Shown: in pieces, positions 1 through 10,989 of the stretch
Layout: each line of letters opens with the position of its first letter
Position numbering within the stretch: position 1 is the first letter of the stretch
Source: Triatoma infestans
Taxonomy: Eukaryota > Arthropoda > Insecta > Hemiptera > Reduviidae
Assembly (NCBI GenBank): GCA_011037195.1
Contig: JAAEAF010003447.1
Coordinates: forward strand, 1-64,000
Length of the DNA: 64,000 nt
Direction: 5' to 3'
Position numbers and translations under genes: made by a program
The notes under the pieces: model-generated
What the model saw: only the letters and a program-made list of their open reading frames with translations
Databases searched by the model: none
What the model was told of the DNA's origin: nothing

Positions 1-290
1 GGTTTAGTGGAAGTGGGACTTGGCAGAATAGGTATTTAGAGATTTTTGGATCTTTCTGGAAAAAGGATATAACGATATTCTTTAAACTTGAAATGAATGC
101 TTGCTGCACTTTTATTTAAAAATTTTCCCCCTCAAAAAAAAAATTTTAGAGGATTTTGGGGTTCTCTCTCATATACCTTTAATTTTGTACTGAGACAGAT
201 AGCGCCCGCCCACAAGATCCAACTCAGCTATATATGTCTAACTCCTACCAGCATTTTGTATGGCCAGCCCAACCAAACGTTGCTATCCTA
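1..290 (+). repeat. GDR dispersed repeat, fragment (cut by window edge)
   Basis: Diverged copy of the GDR repeat in forward orientation. It has the degenerate unit start (GGAAGTGGGACTT), the part corresponding to 'TTCTTTAAACTT', the 'CTTTTATTT' stretch and the 'AGACAGATAGCGC' part seen in other copies (for example 48680). No terminal palindrome is visible because the window begins inside it. Confidence 0.6.
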
Positions 291-299
291 AAGACATTT

Positions 300-900
300 T
301 TTTAAATTAAATTGTGTTAATTGGAGAAAGAGAAAGTCGAGTATGTGTTTCATTATACATTTTTTTTTTAAATTATCTTTTTTAATAAGAATTATATATA
401 ACATTAAAGTGATTCTAAAGAAAAGAAAATACATTCTAGTAATGAGAAAACAAAATAAATTTGTTTTACTCAAAGAAACAGTTAATTGTAAAAGAAAATG
501 CAATCAGAATTTTCTTGTTTTCATTTGATTAATTAAACTGTTGCAATATTAATTCATGCTCCCTGGTCGTTTTACCGCGGAAGAAAACTGAAGTGAAAAC
601 CTCAGACGACTTTTTCTTACTGTATTTGACACAGTTCTAATTGAACAATTATTTTTTTAAAGTCTTTACTACATATTACCACACTGAAATGTCAGTTATA
701 TGCGGAGCCGGACGTGCGTAACCACCCCCACAAATCCCTTAAGTCTTTTAAAAATTGGCCGCTATTAAATTCAAAGAGCCTTTTTCTTTTCGAGAAAATT
801 AGAAATAAACTTCAAAATCTAATCAATAAATTATTACAAACTTGGGTTGAAATCATTTTCCACAAACTTTCCAATTTTTCAAAGCAAATTTCGGAAAATA
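300..900. other. AT-rich spacer, no feature seen
   Basis: Low-complexity AT-rich DNA. Short open frames here have no recognisable domain and look like chance. Confidence 0.6.
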
Positions 901-920
901 TGGGTGGGCCCCCAATGCTG

Positions 921-1050
921 GATAACATCCGGTATTCTATCCGTCGTAGCATGCATATTGGTTTTCGATATGCAAACCAATAGTCATGCAAAAATGTATA
1001 ACCGATAGCAAAACCAATATGCATGCTATGACGGATAAAATACGGACATT
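921..1050. repeat. Imperfect inverted repeat sharing a motif with PLE-type tails
   Basis: The arm at about 921-966 (GGATAACATCCGG ... GCATGCATATTGGTTTT) is mirrored by 1009-1050 (AAAACCAATATGCATGC ... GGATAAAATACGG) around a spacer of about 42 bp. The same ATGCATGCTACG-GCGGATA motif recurs at about 63078-63115 downstream of a PLE-type hairpin, and in diverged form near 29175-29200. It is therefore probably a foldback piece derived from a PLE or related element. Confidence 0.6.
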
Positions 1051-1124
1051 TTAATTTTTCTTGACAGTCTATTAGATGAAGGAGGAACCGTTCTACATCA
1101 GAATAAAAATCGCATTTAACAAAT

Positions 1125-1600
1125 AGAAAAATCTAACAAAACAGTGGCCCCTGAAACTTCTTTAAATGAAATTCTGCCGGAAAAATGCTTTAAGAAAAAG
1201 TTGTAATCATCTAAACGGGTTTTTGATATACGGGTATCCAGGTTTAATGAAAATATCTGTGAAGCCATTTTCGAGAAACTTTGTGGGAGGGGTGATTTAG
1301 TAAGTGTTCCCGGATCAGAGGCGGAGCTCAAGACACTTATATCTGGTGAAATATCAATTTTGAAAAAAATTGACAAGATCAAATAAAACACGATCGAAGT
1401 AAACAAAATTTTGGCATATACACAAATGGAAGATGAAATGAAATTCTCCTGAAAAATGAAATCGAAAAATGAAAAGACCGAATTCTACTACCACTTTCTT
1501 GGATTTCTAGAGAACATCAACACATGTATTACTGGTAGTAATTCAATTTTGAAAACTGAACACAATCGGAGTGCTTCCTTGAACAGTGATATTAACACTC
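1125..1600 (-). repeat. GDR dispersed repeat fragments
   Basis: Diverged reverse-orientation pieces. Recognisable parts are 'TTTCGAGAAACT' near 1270, and two copies of the end region (TATCTGGTGAAATATCAATTT near 1340; CAATTTTGAAAACTGAACACAATCG near 1553). No terminal palindrome is well preserved. Confidence 0.5.
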
Positions 1601-1839
1601 AAGATGTTGAGGGAATGTAGCTTTGTGAACTGAACTTCACACTTTTAACAAATTTATTGTTTCAGGATGAGGCCAGCAATTTAGGATGTACCCAGATAAA
1701 GCGAAACTGTGAAGTTAGAAAAGAGAACTAGAATATAGAATAGTAATGAGAAGTATTTTAGTCTAACTATTTAAGAAATAACAGTGTCTTTAATAGTTTT
1801 AAATTTTTAGTGAATAAAGAATAAACAATTGTTTATGTG

Positions 1840-2558
1840 CCTTTACTTCCGTGCCATTCTTTGGTGATTTCATTCCAAGTTGGCACAAGAATGTTCTAGA
1901 GTCTGGAAGAGCTTTCTTCCTTTAAGGTACCAAGTACTTTCTTCTAGTCTGATTACCACGTCATATGGGAATCTTGGGAATGTGAATTGTGGATAGATTT
2001 GCAAAATTAGGGGCCTCTCTCCCTTTGATGGTACCAAGCCTGCTGTTTATGTGTCTTTGGGCATAAGTCTGTCAAGCTTACAGACATGGAAAGCTTCACA
2101 GCATTCATCCCTTTGGATGATGAGCATTTGTCGGTGGCCAGAAGGTACTCATTATTGGTCCGAATAGGGTTATAAGTGAGTTGCTGCTGTGTCTTTCACG
2201 GACAGGTATCTGAGACACCTCAATGTAATGGAGCTCAATTCTAGACCCCTTTTGTAGAATTTGTCTAATGGATGAAGTATGATCCGTCCATCTTACGACA
2301 GTTGGGTTGTGAGGAAATTAGGTTCAAGATCTTTGGTCGGAACACGATGTCTTTGGAAAAATTTAAGGCTATTTCCCTTTAAGATTATGGTCCGATTTGT
2401 TCGGACTGTTCACAATCTTACATGGGTTAGCGCCGGGTTTGGATTTTTATTCTAGACCCGGTTTGTTGTTGTTTTTCTTTGGGTGTAGCTATATGAGCCT
2501 AGTGGGGCTTTGGAAAGCGTAGAGTCCGTCTCCACGAGTAGTAATAATAATAATAATG
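1840..2558 (+). pseudogene. I-like LINE ORF2 3' end, truncated, with (AAT)n tail
   Basis: This stretch is clearly homologous to the reverse complement of 58876-59460. Shared blocks include 'GTCTGGAAGAGCTTTCTTC', 'TTTGCAAAATTAGG-GCCTCTCT', 'CAGCATTCATCC', and 'TTCTAGACCCGGTTTGTTG'. That copy encodes the RNase H end and C-terminus of a non-LTR retrotransposon polyprotein. Here the frame is broken by many stops and indels. The element ends in an (AAT)n tract at about 2540-2558, as expected for I-type LINEs, which end in TAA-like repeats. The 5' end is truncated near 1840; no target-site duplication was found. Confidence 0.75.
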
Positions 2559-2559
2559 C

Positions 2560-3990
2560 TCTTTTGTTTAATACTACACTTTTTCTACAACAGTTAAAAC
2601 TATTTAAAAAGGATTTAAAAACTGATAAAACATGTAAAGTAACTTCTAAGAGAACAGCATCCAATGAAAAAAAGAAGGTTCCCATCAGAAAGATTAAAGG
2701 TTAAAGTTTTTACAAAATTATATTATGTTTCTGATAGATAATTTGTTTTTAAATTGATTTTAAAAAGTTAAAACGAATGTTTAAAAAGAAGAACTTTTAA
2801 ATTTACTTTAATATATTTTTACAATTTTATTAAAAACCCTGAAATCTGTAGGACAGATTAATTAAAAATTGAAAGTTGTCAATTGGAAATTAATTGAAAA
2901 TTGACAGCACTGTCACTTCTTTTAATATATAGACATTAAAAATCATTTTTAAAAAATACAACTCTATATCCAGTGATTTTATTACAATAATTGTCACATT
3001 AATTAACTGTTGTAGAACAACATTTTTTTATTTAATTAGAGAAGGTTGACCATTATATAAATTCCAAAAATTATGTAGAATTATGCTGTCATTTTTTGTA
3101 CATGTAAAGAGCGGGACACTATTGCTTATTCTCTTGAGGAAAGGTCAAAGTTGGCATTGCTTGAGAGAAAGAGCGCAAAAGAAAAAGCGGAAATGTGAAG
3201 ATTGAGGAAACAAGTGAAAAAGAGTTATAAGATTGTAATTTTGGTGGGAAGAAATAGGTTTTTCACACATAAATATATTAACTCGGTAGTACAGAGAGAC
3301 TTTTACGCATTGTCAGGTACTTTACTTTTTACCGCTTTTATTCCCCCTTTCCCCCGTCCACAAATGTAAAAAGAGAGTCATACCATTGTCTGGGTTGAGT
3401 TAGGAGTAATATAACTGTGCGTCCTGTTTGTACATTCTCACTGTTTCTCACCACCATCCACTCTGTCTCTCCCGCTCACCTAGCTGACTAGATGTCCTGT
3501 CTGTAATATTTGTGCTTTTCATTGTTTTATACGGCGTTCAGCCAAGAGTGGTGCCAAGTGTTAAAACATACAGAATAGGTGTTTAAAGTGTCCTATGTAT
3601 TAAAAAAAAAGAGACTTTTTCAAAAAATGCAAAGGAGAAAGAATACCGTAACGGTAGCGAGGTATGATGACGTTTGGTAAATGAAATGATAACTCATTAT
3701 TGCACTTATATTCATAATTTATATATTTTACGTGCAACTGTTTCAGGAGAGGTGGTAAAAGTATTGAGAGGAAGAGATTGAGCTTAGCCGAGCAACGAAC
3801 GGCACGGCAGAGTTGGCGTTGGCGGTGATTACTAGATGATTTCAACAATCGTTTAGAGCTTATCATATTATTCAACTCTTGCTTGTCTCAACGATCGCTA
3901 ACATATACAGAACTTTTCTAGCTTCAGAAAAGCTAGTTGAAGAGTATTGTTGCTGTCTTGAAAATTGATTGTAGACATTTGAAATTCTAT
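2560..3990. other. AT-rich spacer with a less AT-rich patch at 3100-3560
   Basis: No gene recognised. The 3100-3560 stretch has more balanced base composition, but all frames are interrupted and no convincing splice pair was seen. Confidence 0.5.
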
Positions 3991-4015
3991 CAGTCCAGGA
4001 ACACTTTATTTTTAT

Positions 4016-4620
4016 GCACTGCGACCAAAGGAGGTCTATTGTGCCACTCCACAGGTGCCTAGGATGAGACACCTACAGCACCCCTTCCCGTTTAAGAAAT
4101 CTCAGAATCTGGGAAGGTTCTAATGAGAGCATGTCTGGAACTACCCAGGTTTCCAAATCTTGTCTGGATGATAGCGTTGCAATCCTTTGGAATCTAATGA
4201 AGTCTCCTCCACTTCCCTGCAGAATCTACAAGTGCTATCGTATTCTAGGCCCAGTTCTTCAGGTGCTGTCTGAGTTTACAATGCCCCATGAGGAAACCTG
4301 TCAGCATTAAAGCCTATTTTTACTTTAGACTGATAGGTCCAGACCTTTTCTGGTAAAAACCGCCCAGACAGGCCTCAGTTTTGGTCAGTCCTGAGAGGGT
4401 TTTCCATAGCTGTTTACACTTCACTTCCTGCTTACTTCTAAGATCTTTCAGAAGATATTGGTTGCTTATCCCTCAAAAGGAATCAGGCTCCATAAAGAAA
4501 GATGAAGTGCCTTTCCTTGCCAGTGTGCCGGACATTTCATTACCTTCCATGCCCAGATCATATTTTAACTGATGACATATGAGCTCAGTGGTTTAATTGG
4601 GGCCTTGCTAGTGGATATGA
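4016..4620 (-). pseudogene. LINE ORF2 C-terminal relic with RNase H end and 3' stem motif
   Basis: Read on the minus strand, the stretch near 4500-4570 gives a decayed RNase H end (pattern G-x-G-M-E-G-N-E followed by 'LARKG'), as in LINEs with an RNase H domain. Further down comes 'LTGF-MGHC-LRQHL', resembling the C-terminal LTGH-x-x-L-x-x-HL region. Several stops and frame changes show it is dead. The low-coordinate end (4016-4045) has the hairpin-like motif ACAATAGACCTC-loop-GGTCGCAGTG, shared with 5071-5101 and 11093-11120, probably the element's 3' UTR. Confidence 0.5.
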
Positions 4621-4827
4621 TCTGGACGGACTAGGTTGTTGTTTTTTTTTTGCGTTAGCGCATGTCGTACATACCTAACATGTTACAAGTCATGTAAACA
4701 TTCTTCATCAATCTCAGCGATGAGATATAAGTAGGAAATGTGCCTAAAGGAGGCCTTGAACAACATAAGCCCGATTTGGGATTGTACATAGAAACAAGAA
4801 CGTTAAAAATATATTTTTCCTCCAATC

Positions 4828-4977
4828 ATTGAATAATGTGACTAGTATTACACTAAATTTAGTGACTAGAAAGGTCAACTTTCACATACAAGTGAGTTAC
4901 ACATTACTTTCTCTCACTAGGGTGTGGATGTAACGTTATTCAACTGTCACTAATGTGTGAAAGTAACATTATTCAAT
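4828..4977. mobile_element. Small inverted-repeat element (MITE-like), about 150 bp
   Basis: The ends are a perfect 12-bp inverted repeat (ATTGAATAATGT / ACATTATTCAAT), extended past one mismatch by ACT/AGT. The interior is also partly self-complementary (AGTGACTAG, TTCACATACAAGTGAG, CTCACTAG). No coding capacity. Flanking duplications are not obvious, so the superfamily is not assigned. Confidence 0.55.
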
Positions 4978-5070
4978 ATATGGCCTGAACAACTAGCGGT
5001 CATACGCGAAAATAATATAAAAACAACTCCCAGATCCAGCGGATTTGAGGTTATAAATTAAATGCATTAT

Positions 5071-5105
5071 GCACAATAGACCTCTTAATGTAGGTCGCAG
5101 TGGAA
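5071..5105 (+). repeat. LINE 3'-end stem motif, isolated copy
   Basis: The motif ACAATAGACCTC-TTAATGTA-GGTCGCAGTG matches the end of the LINE relic at 4016-4045 and the copy at 11093-11120, but in the opposite orientation. Only this tail part is recognisable. Confidence 0.4.
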
Positions 5106-5924
5106 TGAGGCTTGCACTCCACTTCTGTCAATCTAATATGCATCTTTTCACATTTTTTTATATTCATATAAATTATGAACCAATTTAACATGATTGCTGA
5201 AAAAAATCTAATATTTAACTGTGAGCGAAGTATATTTTACGACCTCTCGACTCGTGTAGAATAGAATGCCTACTTTTCTCACTTATCAATTGGTGAAATA
5301 ATAATCATATATAATCATGATAATTTTGTGAAAATAATCATATGTACGACGCCCCCACCTAATAAAACAGATGAATTTCATCATCATTATAAAATATATT
5401 ATCAAAAATATGATAATAGAAGGGAGGGGGAAAAGATCTATAAGGATAGAATAATCTAAGGTTATATAATGAATATGAATGTGTATATATAAGTAAGGTA
5501 AGCTTCATTAGATACCATCATTATGTCAGGTAAGTGAAGAAGATGACGAAGGAAAAGATGAAGGAAAAGTGTTAAGTGGGGAGGGGGGAAGCATGTGCTT
5601 ACATATAATGAGAACGACCCACTCTTTTGCTATCCCCTACCACTTCACTAATACCGCTACTATACATTTTATATATATAAAGTATGAGGAGATGGCTGGC
5701 GCTTCATTCAAGTACTCTATACTTAGCAAAGTTGTTTTTATCTTTAGCTTGGCAAAAACAGCAGTATCTTGCAAAAAAAAATATCCGCCCTCTATACGCT
5801 GTTTACAAAAACTATAAAATATTATTCTGCAAATTGATATTTTTCACTTTTGATAATTACAATTTTTCAAACACTAAGCAGGATATCTTCGGCACCTCAT
5901 ATCTCAAATTTATGTTCCTCTTTT

Positions 5925-6345
5925 TTACTTTCTCTTACTGCTTGGTAAGAGAAAGTGTTGCGACCGTGTGATATTTTCAAAATTGAGCTTTCACTACAAA
6001 TACATGTTTTAGGGTCCCCTGAATACGGACAAAATGTTTTTAGCGAATAGTCTGTGTGTATGTGTGTGTTAACAGAATATATCTCAAGAACAAAAGGTCG
6101 CAGGAAACACAAACTTGATGTTCTATTTAGCACGACCTACGCGCAGCAGACACAGAGATTTTGGGCAAAAATCCACCAACCGGAAGTGCGACTTCACTGA
6201 TCTTTTCGAGATTTTTAGAAAACGGATACAAAAATTTTCTCTAAACTTCGTACACTATCTATACACATAAGTACCTATTACTTTTATTTGAAACATTTGC
6301 TCAAGAAAATTGATTGTTTGGGGGGAATATTAGCGTTAATTTGCT
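5925..6345 (+). repeat. GDR dispersed repeat, left part (interrupted by hAT)
   Basis: Begins with the palindromic end (TTTCTCTTACTGCTTGGTAAGAGAAAGT region), then 'AATTGAGCTTTCACTACAAATACATG', a GT tract, and the motif AACCGGAAGTGCGACTT at about 6179. It breaks at 6353, where the hAT element enters, and resumes at 7793. Confidence 0.8.
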
Positions 6346-6353
6346 CTCTAAAG

Positions 6354-7792
6354 CAGTGGTCTCCAAAGTGGGTACGGTACGAAACTGATATTTGGGGGTA
6401 CGCCAAGTTTACCTTAAAAATACTGTTTCTGTTTTCCTTTCCGAGTCTAACCCATCTACAGTCATCTTACAGAAGAAATAGGCTTACGAACACTTGCGAT
6501 CATACAAGGAAAAATTAAAATTGCGGGTAGCGGGAAATTATGTATTTATAGTGGAATTTTAGCAAATTTTTCTGGCATGTAAAAAATATGAGCAATTTAT
6601 TCCAAAAATGTAGATTTTATATGTACATTTTTTAGGTACAGTATCAACATAAATACGACTGTAAAACTAAAAAAACCGACTGACATGACTTCGGCTCTAA
6701 CGAAACACTACATACAATACAAACATGAATTTGACATAGAAAACACTAAAATTCTCTCCATCAATAATAATAATAATAATAAAAAGAAATATATTGGAAA
6801 TGATTTATATTAAAAAAAGATAAATTATCTATCAATTTTAGAACAGATACCAAAAACCTATCCTTCAGTTATAACAATCTCCTGGAATTTCGAAAACAAC
6901 ATATAGACTAAGACACGGTTTTCCCATCCGCTCTCCTAGCCCTTTATAAACCTTGACCCATCCAATGTCCGTAACACTTGGTGATGGTATGTCACAGGTT
7001 AAACTAGATTAATTACTACTGGAATTCTAACTGAAAATTTTTGTAAGTACATTTCCCAAGTTATTTCCATACTTTACTCTTATATATGCCACACACATAT
7101 TGTCAAAGTTTCAATAGTTGTGATTTAGTTTAATATTGATCTGTTCTACAACAATAGTTTAAAATAAATTTAAATGTGCTATATATATATCATACTTTTT
7201 ATTTAGTTTATTTATATAGTCTATTTTTAAAAAAAATCTATTTTAAAAATATTTATTTTAAGTTCATATTTTATGTTGTCTCTATTTTTTATTGATTTGT
7301 ATTAAAACTTTGTACAGACCCTGAAGAAGGCAATAAATTTGCCAAAACATCGGTAGAAATTTAAAAAGAGTTCTTTCTTATGACCGAACCTCAACATCCA
7401 ATTTACAACATTGAATAAAGCGGTCGTAACGAACACCAAAAACATCAATATTTCTAAAAATGTAATAACAGCGCCATGACTTCGGCTATTCAGCCATTCT
7501 GCCACATGAGAGAAAGAACAACCCTACAATCCGAATTTAAAGAAAAATCTCTTCATAAACTGGTGGATGGAATTGAAAACCGAATATCCGGATTTAGTGA
7601 GCACAGCAACGAAACCAATCTTACCGTTTGGTTCTACATACTGTGTAAAGCAGCGTTTTCTGCAACGACAACAGTTAACACTAAATTCACAAATAAATTA
7701 GTGCTAGAATATCTCCTAATTCCTTAACAGAGGGCATTAAAGCAGATTTTTCCGATATTACTAAACTAATCAAAATAGTTCGGAGACCATTG
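6354..7792. mobile_element. hAT-type DNA transposon, non-autonomous, carrying a nested PLE
   Basis: The termini are inverted repeats: the left end CAGTGGTCTCCAAAGT and the reverse complement of the right end CAATGGTCTCCGAACT match at 13 of 16 positions. They are flanked by a perfect 8-bp duplication CTCTAAAG (6346-6353 and 7793-7800), the size typical of hAT. CAGTGG-type ends followed by a GGGTACG stretch also fit hAT. Removing the inner PLE and its extra duplication leaves about 648 bp with no recognisable transposase. The plus-strand open frame at 7476-7727 lies in the hAT right part and was not recognised. Confidence 0.85.
6697..7474 (+). pseudogene. 5'-truncated Penelope-like element (GIY-YIG end plus tail)
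   Basis: The first 150 bases, read in one frame with an (AAT)n expansion at 6765-6782, give a pattern matching the C-terminal GIY-YIG region of Penelope-like elements: an 'LTKH....HEFD.EN.KIL' part, then a 'NFRTDTKNLS..YN.LL' part after a frame break near 6830. An untranslated tail follows with a hammerhead-like core (7321-7355) and the end 'GCGGTCGTAACGAACACC', shared with 63240. The piece is bounded by a 13-bp direct repeat CATGACTTCGGCT (6684-6696 and 7475-7487), interpreted as its target-site duplication inside the hAT element. Confidence 0.75.
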
Positions 7793-8165
7793 CTCTAAAG
7801 TACCACTTCATTGCAATAAAATGGATTTGCCACTACATAACATTAATGTACATTAGAAACACCGCTAGAATTCCAAATTTGAAGGAAATCGGTTCACCGG
7901 AAGAAGTGCGATTTTACAGAATAGGTTTTTGCGTTTATTTAAAATCGGAAGCGCCTGTAACGTTTTAACGCACAGATAAAACCAATCACTTTTATTTGTG
8001 ATAACATTTTTCCATACAAAATGGATCTTAGATAGTTCGGCAAATTTGTGGCATTAAATTTCGTATGTTGTAGCGCTCTCTTCTGGACTAGAATTTAATC
8101 ATTTCTACTACCTAGAAAGAGAAAGTTACTCTTTCTGGTATGACTGTGTCGTACCAGATTTTTTG
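7793..8165 (+). repeat. GDR dispersed repeat, right part after the hAT insertion
   Basis: Continues the copy begun at 5925. It has 'AAATCGGTTCACCGGAAGAAGTGCG' near 7895-7920 and ends with the GDR end, in damaged form, at about 8120-8160 (AGAAAGAGAAAG ... CGTACCAGATTTTTT). Confidence 0.75.
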
Positions 8166-8990
8166 TTTTTTTCACTATATAGTAAATGTTAGAAAATCAA
8201 GGAAAGGAAAAAAAAAAATGTATGGACAAAATTGCATTGCATAGTTTTTCCAATTGATGGGAAAATTATAAACAAACGAGAAAGAAATTCATAATATTGC
8301 GCACCTAATACAGGAAAAAAACTTGACTACTTCCTTCATCAGATTATTCATTGATCCTTTTTCCAGCACCAGTTTGCCCAACTGGAATATATAAATAATA
8401 TTTCATTTCAATGTTGGTTTTGCCACTCTCTCTTTTAACTCAACGAGTAAAACTCCCAAAGCAGAAGTATTTACTCATACATCCTCACCTTTAGAGAGGG
8501 AAAAAACATCGCATTCTATATAAAAAAAAAAATTACAAAAAAAAAATCAGTTATCCCTCCAGATCTAGTAATTTGACAAATTGATACCAATCAAAGAAAG
8601 AGCTGAGAGAGAGAGAGTGAGTTACGGACAGACTCAAGTGTAATGGGTGTGTGTATGTGCCCGCGTGGGTTATACAGGGGGTGTGTGTAATTCACTGAAC
8701 GTCATTTTTAGTGATCATCAAGCGTCAACCCAAGACCACCCACACAAACAAATAAGTTTTATTGACAGGTGAATAATGTCCTGCGTGCCGGACAGCGTAT
8801 TAAAAAAGAAAAAAAGAAAGTATTTTACCACCTCCGAACAAATCAATCAATTTTCATTTTTATAATAACCGGACCAACTATTAAGAAAAAAAGACAATAT
8901 AATTAAAGAATAAAAACAGAAGAGGTTCTGACACAATTATATAGTTTTAACATAAACACACCTCATTTATCAGCCAAAGAAGGTTGTTGT
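8166..8990. other. Spacer with GA tract and GC-richer patch
   Basis: Contains a (GA)n tract near 8604-8620 and a GT-rich, less AT-rich patch to about 8800. No gene, splice pair or repeat end recognised. Confidence 0.5.
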
Positions 8991-8999
8991 CGTAGTGCA

Positions 9000-9140
9000 A
9001 TTTTGAAAATTCATTTAGAAATCGTGTTGAAACTTGGAATTTTTATTGTCACTTATTGCAGTGAGAGGAAATTCTGCGATCGTGTCAGATTATCCACATT
9101 GAATTTTCACCGGAAATACATGTTTCCGAGGTCTAATGTG
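9000..9140 (+). repeat. GDR dispersed repeat, end fragment
   Basis: Contains the GDR start 'GCGATCGTGTCAGATT', 'TTGAATTTTCACCGGAAATACATG' and the following block, in forward orientation. Confidence 0.6.
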
Positions 9141-9244
9141 TACGAAACAAAATCTGTTGTAAACACTAAAACAGACATTCTCTTACTGCTATTAATAGAA
9201 TTATTCAATAAAATCATAACTTTGCTTGAAACTTCCATATTTGC

Positions 9245-9765
9245 TAATTTATCACAACATATGTAGTGGTGGATGAAGTGGGGCACAAGTAACGGGCAGA
9301 TAGTAGAAGTAATTTACATTGTAATCCATTTAAGGGCGCCAATAATATTGAACAGACACAACATTTGAAATTTAACACCAAAGATTCCTCAGAACACTAC
9401 CTAGTAGAATGTTACAAATAAAAGTGGTAGGTTTATTTATGTCTGAGCAGTTATTGTAAAATCGTTATTGTCATATTCCAGGAAATCGTAAAAAAGTAAA
9501 AAAAAAAAAAAAAATCATTTAGTATGGTAGTTCCGGTTGTCCGGACAGTGAGCTGTAGAGGCTCCTAGAAGATGTAGAGGTTGCATAATAGAGTATCAAG
9601 TTTGATATTTTCTAAGTATGAGTCATAACTCGTACGAATTTCTAATGAAACACTTTAACGGATCTCTGAACTTCAAAACGTGACTTTCGTGGAAATTCGA
9701 TATAAAAAATTTGACTGGGTTACAATACCTCCTCTTACAGTAGTAAAAGAAAATAATAATAATAA
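9245..9765 (-). repeat. GDR dispersed repeat fragments, reverse
   Basis: Recognisable reverse-orientation blocks are 'GGGCACAAGTAACGGG', 'TTACAAATAAAAGTGGTAGGTTTATTTATG' (9412-9442) and the terminal part 'GAAATTCGATATAAAAAATTTGACTGGGTTACAATACCTCCTCTTAC' split across 9690-9740. A block at 9535-9580 (CCGGACAGTGAGCTGTAGAGGCTCCTAG) also occurs near 38748-38780, so a second repeat family is mixed in. Confidence 0.5.
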
Positions 9766-10485
9766 AGTTGATGATAATAACAGTAAAAGAACTAGAAGAA
9801 GGTTATATAATGAAAGAATGTGAATAACTAGACTTTCAATGAAAGTTTAAAGCTCATCTAAGTAACAACCACCGATTAAATAACAAGAACAAAGTCGTAA
9901 GTTTGGAAAAGTTTTTTGTGTGCGGTTGTGAGCTTGAACATTGATAAAAAGAGCTTAGAGGATAAAGAGAGAGAGAAAAAAAAAGAGAATAAAACTAAAG
10001 TCAAACTTTTATTCCATCTTTTAACATGGTCACTATAACCGAGCGACCACATTTTTAGTAAACTCTTTAGCTCAATTAAAATGTAAATCATGACTAACTT
10101 TAGTCCAGCACTCTATAGTTTATCAAGCACTGTATGTAATTTACCCCTGTACTTAATTTGAAGTTGAGGCAATTAAAAAAAGAGACTTAATTTTTATTTT
10201 ATTAATATGAAAGCCTTTTCTAGCAGTTGTTTCAGCTTCAGGACGAAGAAAGGACCTCCACCTATAAGCTTTAGGGATAAGTCGCATTATCAGGCTCTCA
10301 AGTCTTAATAAAACGAAGAGGATTGGAGAATGAATTTTAAATAAATATGTAAGGCACAATTTGACGCTTTGGGTTAATCTAAATCCATTCTATCTTAAAT
10401 TTGACTAATCCCTGAAGTACATCATCTTAGATGTAGCAAAATTTGTATAGCTATAACAAAATGTATACATAAATAAGGCACTAAC

Positions 10486-10612
10486 CTGTTAACGGTGCGA
10501 ACATAACCAAAACTGCGATCAAGGTGAATCTAAGTGGCCAAAATCCTCTCAGCATCCTGGATGGTCCAGATCTTCTAACCTTCCCTAATGCTATCATTAC
10601 GGAAGGCATAGT
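10486..10612 (-). CDS. Candidate host coding exon, signal or membrane-anchor segment, partial gene
   Basis: On the minus strand a good acceptor (TTTGTTACAG) ends at 10613 and a good donor (ACAG|GTTAGTG) begins at 10485; the 127 bp between are open. The start codon is at 10609-10607, three bases inside the exon. It encodes about 41 residues: a basic, Arg-rich stretch, then an internal Met at residue 19, then a hydrophobic run (FTLIAVLVMFAPLT) preceded by FWPLR. This is what a signal peptide or signal-anchor exon looks like, and the phase-1 donor is common after such exons. The sequence is less AT-rich than its surroundings. Following exons were not found at lower coordinates, so they may lie outside the window. 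The product is not recognised. Confidence 0.55.
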
Positions 10613-10639
10613 CTGTAACAAATAATAAAATATCACAAA

Positions 10640-10800
10640 AATTACAAATAATTTCTATTCTAATGCAAATATTAATTTAAATATGGACGACTGGTGATAG
10701 ATTTTGAAAGAAAGAATGTTTAAATATGGAAACCCTAGAAAACATATTTCAATTTTTGTCCAATTATCTGTTTTTTTTATTATCAAGCAAACACCACCGG
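10640..10800. other. Spacer, nothing seen
   Basis: AT-rich, no open frame or repeat end recognised. Confidence 0.4.
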
Positions 10801-10809
10801 AACTGCCAC

Positions 10810-10930
10810 TTATTGTTGGTGAGGGGGAGTATTGCGATAGGTGACAAATTGCTATAATTTAGTTTTCACTGGTAAATACATGTTTTGAGGCATTCAATGA
10901 CCTCCACCTCCTTGGGTACCCCCACCACCT
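10810..10930 (+). repeat. GDR dispersed repeat, end fragment
   Basis: Short forward fragment with 'GAGTATTGCGATAGGTGACAAATT' split over 10828-10855 and 'TAGTTTTCACTGGTAAATACATGTTTTGAGG'. Confidence 0.5.
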
Positions 10931-10989
10931 CTGTATTTATGTTGGGGCTAAATGAAAAATGTCGAAGTTTAAAGAAACTTTTTCAATTT

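Noticed and set aside
5569..5971. Plus-strand open frames of 82 and 95 codons
   Set aside because: AT-driven, overlapping frames, no domain; the second runs into a GDR palindrome.
10200..10290. Minus-strand CCTGAAGCTGAAACAACTGC, resembling a PLE tail
   Set aside because: Lacks a hairpin between the two boxes and no PLE body adjoins.
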